Assembly: GCF_000814025.1 (NCBI RefSeq)
Contig: NZ_JWLL01000023.1
Span: 39,397 to 103,396 of the forward strand
Source of the DNA: Tateyamaria sp. ANG-S1
GTDB taxonomy: Bacteria > Pseudomonadota > Alphaproteobacteria > Rhodobacterales > Rhodobacteraceae
DNA: 64,000 bases
Direction of reading: 5' to 3'
In this document: in pieces, positions 33,258 to 40,770 of the stretch
Numbering within the stretch: position 1 is the first letter of the stretch
How the letters are laid out: the number at the start of each line of letters is the position of its first letter
Notes under the pieces: model-generated
Database searches by the model: none
Told to the model about the DNA's origin: nothing
What the model saw: the letters and a program-made list of their open reading frames with translations, nothing else
Made by a program: the position numbers and the translations under genes

Positions 33258-34753
33258 GCCTCACCCCCGAGTACCGTAGTGATATAGGCTGTCGGATCGA
33301 GAAGTTGAGCCGCTGCGTCCTTGGCGAAGGTGACGAAGGGGTCGGGTGAGAAGCCGATAACCAGCGTCATTGCCGCGAGTGCTGCGATTGGGATCAGGAG
33401 GTGTCGCCGGGCTTGCGGTGTGAGCTGGCTGAGCGCGGGGTCGGCGCCTTCCGGGTGCGGTTTCCAGAATGCCTCGGCCCAGATTTTTGTCATTGAGAAG
33501 ATGGTCAGTAGGCCGACCAGCAGGGCTACGGCGGCAATGATCCAGCCCTGTATCTCAATCGCGGCGGCGACCAGCACGTATTTGGCCCAGAAGCCCGAGA
33601 GTGGGGGGAAGCCTGCAAGCGAGAATGCAGGGATGAAGAACAGGACCGCCAGCAGAGGGGCGGATTTGTAGAGACCCCCGATGCGGTTCAGATCTGTGGA
33701 GCCTGCCGTGCGCTCGGCCACGCCTGCGATCAGGAACAGGTTTGCCTTCACGACAATATGGTGGACGAGGTAGAAGACCGCGCCCGCCAAGGCGAGCGGG
33801 GTGAAAAGTGCGAGCCCCATGATCATGTAGCCGATCTGGCTGACGATGTGGAAGGACAGGATCTTGCGTATGTCATTCTGTGCCGCCGCGCCCAAGACGC
33901 CGGTGATCATGGTCAGGGCGGCGACCCAGAGCAAGATCTGGTGAGTGAAGCCGACATCTCCGTCAAAGACCAGCGTGAACATGCGGATCAGGGCATAGAC
34001 ACCAACTTTCGTCAGCAGACCAGCGAAGACGGCAGAAACCGAGAAGGCGGGCGTGTGATAAGCGGCGGGTAGCCAGAAGAACAGGGGGAAGACCGCCGCT
34101 TTGACCCCGAAGGCGACCATGAACATCATAGCCACGACGGTCACGAGGCCCTGGTTTTCCACGCTGTCGATAGCACGGGCCATGTCGGCCATGTTGAGCG
34201 TGCCGGTCATGCCGTAAAGCAAGCCGATGCCCGACAGGAACAGGATGGTCGAGATCAGGTTGAGCGTGACGTATTTGATGCCACCATCGATCTGATCCTT
34301 GTTCCCGCCCAGGATCAGCAGGCCGAAGGACGAGATCAGCATGACCTCGAACCAGACATAGAGGTTGAAGAGGTCGCCAGTCAGGAAAGCGCCCACGACG
34401 CCGCCGATCAGGATGTTGAAGAGCGCATGGTACCCAAGCTGTTCCTTGCGCACGTCGATGTCTGTCAGGGCATAGACCGACACGGCGAGCGCGGTTATGG
34501 CGGTAATGATCACCATGACGGCCGAGAGATAGTCGGCTACCAGCGTGATGCCGAAGGGCGCGGCCCAGCCGCCCATCTGTGTGGCGATTACGCCCTGATC
34601 AAGCACGCGCGCCATGAGCAGGATGGAAGCCGCCAACAACACCGCATTGCCTGCAACGCTGAACCAGCGCCCGGTAGTCCCGTAGCGGGCAAGGAAGGCC
34701 AGTACCGCCGTGAGGAAAGGCAGTACAAGAGGGGTCGCAAGGGTCCAGGTCAT
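33254..34753 (-). CDS. mnhD: Mrp Na+/H+ antiporter subunit D
   Basis: A 499-residue polytopic protein homologous to complex I NuoM/N. It has the conserved lysine- and histidine-bearing membrane segments, for example FGVKAAVFPLFFWLPAAYHTPAF (conserved Lys) and FHIVSQIGYMIMG, and takes part in proton transfer. Confidence 0.93.
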   Translation of the reverse strand: MTWTLATPLVLPFLTAVLAFLARYGTTGRWFSVAGNAVLLAASILLMARVLDQGVIATQMGGWAAPFGITLVADYLSAVMVIITAITALAVSVYALTDIDVRKEQLGYHALFNILIGGVVGAFLTGDLFNLYVWFEVMLISSFGLLILGGNKDQIDGGIKYVTLNLISTILFLSGIGLLYGMTGTLNMADMARAIDSVENQGLVTVVAMMFMVAFGVKAAVFPLFFWLPAAYHTPAFSVSAVFAGLLTKVGVYALIRMFTLVFDGDVGFTHQILLWVAALTMITGVLGAAAQNDIRKILSFHIVSQIGYMIMGLALFTPLALAGAVFYLVHHIVVKANLFLIAGVAERTAGSTDLNRIGGLYKSAPLLAVLFFIPAFSLAGFPPLSGFWAKYVLVAAAIEIQGWIIAAVALLVGLLTIFSMTKIWAEAFWKPHPEGADPALSQLTPQARRHLLIPIAALAAMTLVIGFSPDPFVTFAKDAAAQLLDPTAYITTVLGGEA

Positions 34754-35115
34754 GTCTTGTCTTCTGTGCGCGGCTCAGCGATCCGCATGTCGTCGGAATA
34801 AAGCGTGCCCAGCGTTGAATAGGCGCGGAACATTAGCACGAGGGCAAAGGCGAAGAGGCCGAAGCCGATTACGATGGCGGTCAGCACCAGCGCTTGGGGC
34901 AGGGCATTCGCCACATCACCCACGGGGCCATCCGCACCCACCGGGATCAGGGGTGGTGCCCCGACGGTGAGCCGCCCTGACGCAAAGATAATCAGGTTTG
35001 CGGCGTTCGAGATCAGCACAAGTCCGAAAATGAATCGCAGTACGTTGCGTGCCAACATGAGGTAGACTGAGGTGGCGACGAGCACGCCAATGGTTATCGC
35101 AATAAGCGCTTCCAT
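34750..35115 (-). CDS. mnhC: Mrp Na+/H+ antiporter subunit C
   Basis: A 121-residue three-span NuoK homologue, with GLVLISNAANLIIFASG and NALPQALVLTAIVIGFG near the C-terminal half. Couples to MnhD. Starts at the base after mnhB ends. Confidence 0.92.
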   Translation of the reverse strand: MEALIAITIGVLVATSVYLMLARNVLRFIFGLVLISNAANLIIFASGRLTVGAPPLIPVGADGPVGDVANALPQALVLTAIVIGFGLFAFALVLMFRAYSTLGTLYSDDMRIAEPRTEDKT

Positions 35116-35535
35116 TCAGATCTCCTCTTCCATGGCGAACACGATGGAGAGGATTGAGCCGAACACCACGAGGTAGACCCCGATGTCGAAGAAAAGAACT
35201 GTCGAGATGGGGATCCCCTTGTCGTCGGGTGTTTCGTTGATGAAGAGCCATTGGCCTGTAAAGAGAGCATCGCCAAAAAAAGCCGCGAAGATGCCGGCGA
35301 GCAGGGCAATGCCGAGGCCCCCCATGGCGATATTCTGCGGCATGATCTTGAGCGCATTGCGGGCGTCGGCAGTGCCGCAGGCCAGTGCGAACAGCACAAA
35401 TCCTGTAGAGCCGATGAGGCCGCCGATAAACCCGCCACCTGGTTCGTTGTGGCCGCGGATCAGCATGTATAGCGAGAACAGCACCAGAAGCCCGCACAGG
35501 TACCGGGTGCCCACGCGCAAGATGATCGAGTTCAT
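35116..35535 (-). CDS. mnhB: Mrp Na+/H+ antiporter subunit B
   Basis: A 139-residue MrpB with the signature GHNEPGGGFIGGL between membrane spans. It overlaps mnhA by 4 bases and is separate here, unlike the fused A/B form of some rhizobia. Confidence 0.92.
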   Translation of the reverse strand: MNSIILRVGTRYLCGLLVLFSLYMLIRGHNEPGGGFIGGLIGSTGFVLFALACGTADARNALKIMPQNIAMGGLGIALLAGIFAAFFGDALFTGQWLFINETPDDKGIPISTVLFFDIGVYLVVFGSILSIVFAMEEEI

Positions 35536-37802
35536 GGGTCTTTCCTTGGGTGGGTGGTGCGCAAGAGCGCGTAGGCTGAGAGGGCAGCGATCACGACCAC
35601 CGCGATTTCGCCAAAGGTGTCGAGCGCGCGGAAGTCCACGAGGATCACATTGACGATGTTGCGGCCAAACGCTTCTGGCCAGCTTGTGACCTCGAAGTAT
35701 TCGGTCAGGCGCAGGTCCAGCGGGGTTTCGAGTACCGCAAGCAGCACCAGCGTGACCGATAGGCCGATGGCCCCGGCAAGGATCGCATCAAGGGGGCGAT
35801 GGTCGCGTCCGTTTTCGTCCAGCACGGGCAGGCGCAACAACGCCACAGCCACCAGCACCACGATCAGCGTCTCAACCAGCAGCTGGGTGATCGCAACGTC
35901 CGGGGCGCTGAACACGATAAAGATCATCGCGACCCCGATGCCGACCACACCCAGCGCTGCCATGGCTGCGATGCGCGAACTTGTCAGAGCCGTGAGTATT
36001 GCCCCTGCGCTGATCAGCACAACCAGGGCGATGTTTTGGAAGGTGACGTCAGTCAGGTCGGGCCAGGTGGGCATGGCCTGCCGTGCGATCATCGTGCCGC
36101 CAAGAGCAACCAGCACGGTGGCGAAGGTCGCAAAGATGTAGCGCCGGAGGATACCGGGCTGGATGATCTGTGTCTGCCATGCGGCGAAGCTTTTGAGGGC
36201 CAGCAGGAACTTGTCCCAGCCGTTGTCAAACTGCGGTGCCGCGTCCACCAGTCGCCCGAGCGCGGGCCGCAAGCGCTTGTGCCCGAGGTACAGGACGGCG
36301 CCGAGCGCGACAGTGACGATTGACATAAACAGCGGCATGTTCACGCCCGCCCACAGTTTCAGTTCCTTGGCATCTTCGATGGAGCCCAGCAGGGATTTGA
36401 CCGTTGGATCAACCAGTGCGACCTGCAGAAGGTCCGGGTAGACGCCAAAAAGTGCGCCGAGCACGGCGAGGATCACCGGGCCTGCGAGCATGGGCCAAGG
36501 GGCTTCATGCGGTTTGCGGGGCAGTGCAACACCTGTTCGCTGCCAGAACGGACGCAGGGCCACAATGCCTGCCACTGCAAACATCAGCGCGTTGGCGGTT
36601 AGCAGGGCAGCGGCGAAGAGGAACGGTTCGGACCCAATGGCAAGAATGCCAGCGTATTTCAGTTCCTTGCCGATGAACCCGAGAAAGGGTGGAAAGCCCG
36701 CCATCGACAGCGCCGCCAGCCCCGCGGCGAATGCGGTGACAGGCATTGCCCGTCCCAGGCCACCGAGCACGTCGGCCTCGCGCGTACCGGTCGAGTGGTC
36801 GATACAGCCCACGACAAGAAACAACGCAGCCTTGTAGAGCGAGTGGACCACCAAAAATGTGGCGAAGGCAGTCATGGCGTAGCCGGAGGTTTGACCGAGG
36901 AACAGCGTCAGCGTGCCAAGTGCCATGAGCGTGGTGTAGGCGAGGGCTTGTTTCAGATCCGTCTGGCGCAAGGCGAGGATGCTGGCGAAAACAGCTGTAA
37001 ACGCGCCTGCAATCGTGAGCGTCCAGAACCATACATCCGTGCCTGACATGCCCGGGTGCATCCGCGCCATCAGGTACACCCCCGCCTTGACCATCGTGGC
37101 CGAGTGCAGGAAGGCCGAGACCGGTGTGGGGGCGGCCATGGCGTTGGGTAGCCAAAAGTGGAAGGGGAACTGCGCCGATTTGGTGAAGGTGCCCGCCAGG
37201 ATCAGGATGAGGATCGGCAGGTACATCTCGTGGGCTTTGAGCACATCGGCCTGGGCCAGGATTTCCGATAGCTCGAAGCTTCCCATCGAGAAGCCCAGTA
37301 ATATGAAGCCTGCGAGCAGCGCCAAGGCGCCCGCGCCAGTGACAAAGAGCGCCTGGAGGGCTGAACGCCGCCCCTTGGTTGTGTCATGCCCGAAGCCGAT
37401 CAGCAGGTAGGAGGTGATGGTGGTTAGCTCCCAAAAGACGAAGAGCCCGATAAGATTGTCGGCCAGCACCAGCCCCAGCATCGCCAGCATGAAGCTGGTC
37501 AGGAACAGAGCGAAGCGGGCAAATTGCGGGTGCCCGGCGAGGTACGTGTTGGAATAGAGCAGCACGAGCGCGCCGATGCCGGAGATCAGGAGCGCGAAGG
37601 TCAGGCTGAGGCCGTCCACAAGGAACGACATCGCTATGCCAAGGGATGGCACCCAGTCCCAGACAAGGCGCAGGCTTTGCCCGTCGGCGACGGCGGGGGC
37701 GAGGCTGAGGAACCAGCCGAACAGGAGGAGGGCGATCCCGACGGGGATAAGACCGACAAGGCCGTTTCCCGTGGGGTGCATCGCGGTGGCCGTATCGTTC
37801 AA
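35532..37802 (-). CDS. mnhA: Mrp Na+/H+ antiporter subunit A
   Basis: A 756-residue protein with an N-terminal NuoL-like part (FWELTTITSYLLIG, the SAQFPFHFWLPNAMAAPTPVSA segment with conserved Lys and His) and a C-terminal part of extra spans related to NuoJ and MrpB. It is the largest subunit and carries the main ion path. Its ATG overlaps the stop of the universal-stress gene upstream. Confidence 0.95.
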   Translation of the reverse strand: MNDTATAMHPTGNGLVGLIPVGIALLLFGWFLSLAPAVADGQSLRLVWDWVPSLGIAMSFLVDGLSLTFALLISGIGALVLLYSNTYLAGHPQFARFALFLTSFMLAMLGLVLADNLIGLFVFWELTTITSYLLIGFGHDTTKGRRSALQALFVTGAGALALLAGFILLGFSMGSFELSEILAQADVLKAHEMYLPILILILAGTFTKSAQFPFHFWLPNAMAAPTPVSAFLHSATMVKAGVYLMARMHPGMSGTDVWFWTLTIAGAFTAVFASILALRQTDLKQALAYTTLMALGTLTLFLGQTSGYAMTAFATFLVVHSLYKAALFLVVGCIDHSTGTREADVLGGLGRAMPVTAFAAGLAALSMAGFPPFLGFIGKELKYAGILAIGSEPFLFAAALLTANALMFAVAGIVALRPFWQRTGVALPRKPHEAPWPMLAGPVILAVLGALFGVYPDLLQVALVDPTVKSLLGSIEDAKELKLWAGVNMPLFMSIVTVALGAVLYLGHKRLRPALGRLVDAAPQFDNGWDKFLLALKSFAAWQTQIIQPGILRRYIFATFATVLVALGGTMIARQAMPTWPDLTDVTFQNIALVVLISAGAILTALTSSRIAAMAALGVVGIGVAMIFIVFSAPDVAITQLLVETLIVVLVAVALLRLPVLDENGRDHRPLDAILAGAIGLSVTLVLLAVLETPLDLRLTEYFEVTSWPEAFGRNIVNVILVDFRALDTFGEIAVVVIAALSAYALLRTTHPRKDP

Positions 37803-38764
37803 TGTGTTTCCAGTTCTTCAATCGTCACGGGAGAAATAAAGCCCTCGGGCTTGACTGCAAGGACAGAGCAGGCAACGCGGCTGAGGATGGTATCGGCGGT
37901 ATTGCCGATGAACATGCCCGAAAGCCCCGTGCGCCCGAGTGTGCCCATAACCAGCGTATCAATATGTTGTTCGTGAGTGTGCTGGGCGATGACATCGGCT
38001 GCGACACCCTTGACGTGCATGATCTGCATGCGGTCCGCGAATTCGGTGTACTGGTCCGTCAGCGCGGTCAGCCGTGCGTGGCTTTCCTGTTTGGTTGTTA
38101 GCAAAAGCGCTTCGACATCTTCGGGCGGGGTGTGCACGCGGCTGGAGCGCAACAGGTGTTCTTCGTAGAGATACCAGGCGTTTAGCACGTCCAACTTGGC
38201 ATCGTCCTGAACAGACAATGATGTCGCAAGCTGCATCACTTTGTGATTGAGCGCGTCGCGTGTGGCGTCAGTTGGGTCGGGATCGACTGCTGCCACGATG
38301 CGCTTGGCCTTTGGCTCGGCCTTGCTGTTGAGGATCCAGACAGGGCACGGGCATTTGCGCAGAAGGTGCAGGTCAGGCCCGCCCAGCACGTTCCAGGTCG
38401 GGGTTTGGTCGGCGGCTTTGAGCACCAGATCGTTGTCATAGGTCAGAACATGACGAATGACTTCGATAAATCCGACGCCCTGCGCAAGCATTGTGGTTAC
38501 TTCGGCGCCTTCCTGCCGAAGACCTACAGCGACCTGCTCAAGTTGCTCTTTGCGCGCGGCGATCAGTTCTGCCCCAACCTCTCGACCGCGCTGTCCGGAC
38601 AGGGTGGCGAGCATGCGCGCCATGTCGGATTGGTCGGTTTCTGACACATCCATAAGGGTCAAATGTGCGCCATTGGCCTTTGCCAGCCAGCGCGCGCGGG
38701 CCACGAGCGCGTCGGACACACCCTCCGGGTTCGAAACGACCAGAATGTTTTTAAAGCGCTTCAT
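37799..38764 (-). CDS. Tandem universal stress protein
   Basis: A 321-residue protein with two Usp domains: the first opens FKNILVVSNPEGVSDALVARA, the second contains HTHEQHIDTLVMGTLGRTGLSGMFIGNTA, the ATP-binding G-x2-G-x9-G(S/T) type motif. Such proteins bind ATP and act in stress tolerance. ATG 38764 chosen over an unlikely upstream frame. As first gene of the mnh operon (ATGA overlap) it may tune the antiporter or mark a stress-regulated operon. Confidence 0.85.
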   Translation of the reverse strand: MKRFKNILVVSNPEGVSDALVARARWLAKANGAHLTLMDVSETDQSDMARMLATLSGQRGREVGAELIAARKEQLEQVAVGLRQEGAEVTTMLAQGVGFIEVIRHVLTYDNDLVLKAADQTPTWNVLGGPDLHLLRKCPCPVWILNSKAEPKAKRIVAAVDPDPTDATRDALNHKVMQLATSLSVQDDAKLDVLNAWYLYEEHLLRSSRVHTPPEDVEALLLTTKQESHARLTALTDQYTEFADRMQIMHVKGVAADVIAQHTHEQHIDTLVMGTLGRTGLSGMFIGNTADTILSRVACSVLAVKPEGFISPVTIEELETH

Positions 38765-38839
38765 GCCCGGGCCTTTCACATCAATAAATGTTGAGATGGG
38801 GACAAAGTTCGATTGATCAAATTGAAAACCGGGCAGTTT

Positions 38840-38860
38840 TTGATAGATATCATCTATCAA
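38840..38860. promoter_or_regulatory. OxyR/LysR-type inverted repeat in the usp-oxyR divergent region
   Basis: A perfect inverted repeat with 9-bp arms (TTGATAGAT / ATCTATCAA) and a 3-base centre. It contains ATAG-N7-CTAT with the inner T and A in the places of the E. coli OxyR half-site consensus. It ends 16 bases before the oxyR-like start, as expected for autoregulation, and may also control the divergent usp-mnh operon. Confidence 0.8.
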
Positions 38861-38876
38861 TTCGGGAGAGGGACGA

Positions 38877-39797
38877 ATGCCGACACTTCAGCAACTGCGC
38901 TATCTGGTTGCAGTGGCAGATACCGGGCACTTTCGACGTGCCGCGGAAAACTGCCACGTCACTCAACCTACCCTCAGCGCACAGCTGAAGGAGTTGGAGA
39001 ACAAGCTGGGTGCGATCCTGATCGAGCGCAGTCGAGGTGGTGTTGTCGTGACGCCCTTGGGCGAGCAGATCATTCAGCACGCCCGCACGGCGCTACGTGA
39101 GGTTGAAGAAATCCGCACCTTGTCCACGCTTCAAAGTGGGAGTTTGAACAGCACGATCAAGGTGGGTGTCGTACAATCGCTGGGCTCGTACCTGTTGCCG
39201 ATCCTTGTGCCGGATTTGCACAAGAGCCATCCGCAGTTGAAGCTTTACGTGCGTGAAGGCTTGCCCAAGCATTTGCTCGAGGCGTTGGGGTCCGGAGCGT
39301 TGGACCTGTTGCTTTTCCCCTTGCCGACGCGGGAGGCCGAGTTTGAAACCCGCTCGCTTTTTCGCGAGCCGTTGTCGGTGGTTATGCCGTTTGACCACCC
39401 ATTTGCCCGCGAAGAAACGATTGCGCCGAGTATGTTGAAAGGTGAAACGATCATGGCGTTGGAACGCGGCCATAGACTTTATGACAAGGTCGAACGCATT
39501 TGCGAGCAGCACGGCGCAGTGTTGTCGAGCGAATATGAGGGGACGTCCCTGGACACCTTGCGCCAGATGGTGGCGATGGGCATGGGGCTGTCGTTGCTGC
39601 CAGCCCTTTATGTCCGGTCCGAGGTGACAAGCCAGGAACTGGTGCTGGCTCGTCCGTTTCGTGGTACGCCACCATCGCGGACCATTGGCATGGTCTGGCG
39701 CCGCAGCTCGGCGCGCGAGGCGGAGTATCAGGATTTGGGCGATGAGATTGTTGAAATACTCGCCCGAAGCGCACAGGAAGTTATTGTGCTGGGGTAG
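38877..39797 (+). CDS. OxyR-like LysR regulator lacking the peroxidatic cysteine
   Basis: A 306-residue LysR protein with winged helix at residues 1-60 (QQLRYLVAVADTGHFRRAAE) and an OxyR-type effector domain. In E. coli OxyR the redox segment reads GHCLRD...FC (Cys199, Cys208). Here it reads GHRLYDKVERIC: Arg200 replaces the peroxidatic cysteine, while Cys209 and the following TSLDTLRQMVAMGMGLSLLPAL match closely. So the fold and DNA site suggest OxyR, but direct disulfide sensing of peroxide is not expected. It could be constitutive or respond to another signal. Confidence 0.8.
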   Translation: MPTLQQLRYLVAVADTGHFRRAAENCHVTQPTLSAQLKELENKLGAILIERSRGGVVVTPLGEQIIQHARTALREVEEIRTLSTLQSGSLNSTIKVGVVQSLGSYLLPILVPDLHKSHPQLKLYVREGLPKHLLEALGSGALDLLLFPLPTREAEFETRSLFREPLSVVMPFDHPFAREETIAPSMLKGETIMALERGHRLYDKVERICEQHGAVLSSEYEGTSLDTLRQMVAMGMGLSLLPALYVRSEVTSQELVLARPFRGTPPSRTIGMVWRRSSAREAEYQDLGDEIVEILARSAQEVIVLG

Positions 39798-39824
39798 CGC
39801 CCCTGCTGTGTGGAGCAGGGGCGC
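39797..39824. terminator. Bidirectional stem-loop between convergent genes
   Basis: A perfect 10-bp stem GCGCCCCTGC / GCAGGGGCGC with an 8-nt loop begins at the last base of the oxyR-like stop codon and ends 9 bases before the end of the convergent gene. No T-run, yet its position suggests it ends both transcripts. Confidence 0.7.
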
Positions 39825-39832
39825 ATAGCCGA

Positions 39833-40756
39833 TCAAATCTGCATCGCTTCGCGCCAGGCTGTCATCGCCTTGGTAGGTTCTGCAACGGTCAACGTCTGCT
39901 CGATTGGCTTTGCCTGCTCGCGCATATGTTCGATGCGCAGACTGTGCTTGCCGGGCTTGAGCGCTGGCAAAACCAGCGGGCTGGTTCCAACGGCTACGGG
40001 TTCGCCATCAATGATGGCGCGGAACGTGTCAGGTTCCTCGTTGCGTTTGCCCCAACCATCGATCCGGACGGACAAGGTGGTTGCCGTCTCGGCTGCCAAA
40101 ACCGTGTCGGGCGCAGGCTCCATGACCTCTATCTTGTTTGGGCGTGGCGCCAGCGTGACGGGTTTTGACGCAATCCAGCTTGATCGCACGCCATCGGTCG
40201 CCAAAACGGTAAAGACGGCGTCTGACCCCTCTGGTCCGGCAGGCAGGGCAGTCAGGTCCACCTCGACCTTAGTATCCTCAACGTCCAGCGCAATCACATG
40301 TGATCGGTCGCCGTCGATTACAGCGATCACCTGAAAGCTCAAATCGTTGTCGCCGTCGCTGTCCCAACTGACCGTTGCGGTCTCGGCGTTTGCTTCAACC
40401 CGAATGTCGCCGATCTTGGGTGCCTGTTTGGCCACCTTTGCCCGCCAGAGCGTGCGGTCACCACGGACAAAGGCCATTTCCCGCGCCCCTTTGGTCACAG
40501 GCAGGTATGCCTCGACCCGGGCTATTTGTTCGCCCTCGTGACGGTGCTTGGATTGGCACAGGTGGCGGAACTGTACGCGCGGGGCTGTTTCGGCGATTAT
40601 GTCATCATCCTTGTCCAGCAGGACCAGTCGAAAGGGGCTGTCAGGATCCACCTTTGGTTTGGTTGCGATGAACTGGGTTTCCCAGCCAGTCCGTTTTTCG
40701 ATGTCCAGCCCTTCGGTCAGAAGAACGTCGAAGCGGAGATAGGTTGTATCAGTCAT
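39833..40756 (-). CDS. Hypothetical beta-rich protein (fibronectin/Ig-like repeats)
   Basis: A 307-residue protein with a strong GGGAGGA before ATG 40756. There is no signal peptide. From residue about 110 it shows two beta-sandwich-like repeats (IGDIRVEANAETATVSWDSDGDNDLSFQVIAVID, then PNKIEVMEPAPDTVLAAETATTLSVRIDGWG and KPGKHSLRIEHMREQ). I do not recognise the family. It follows the metzincin gene by 14 bases, so the two are probably one operon and may act together. Confidence 0.65.
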   Translation of the reverse strand: MTDTTYLRFDVLLTEGLDIEKRTGWETQFIATKPKVDPDSPFRLVLLDKDDDIIAETAPRVQFRHLCQSKHRHEGEQIARVEAYLPVTKGAREMAFVRGDRTLWRAKVAKQAPKIGDIRVEANAETATVSWDSDGDNDLSFQVIAVIDGDRSHVIALDVEDTKVEVDLTALPAGPEGSDAVFTVLATDGVRSSWIASKPVTLAPRPNKIEVMEPAPDTVLAAETATTLSVRIDGWGKRNEEPDTFRAIIDGEPVAVGTSPLVLPALKPGKHSLRIEHMREQAKPIEQTLTVAEPTKAMTAWREAMQI

Positions 40757-40770
40757 TGTGTATCCTCCCC

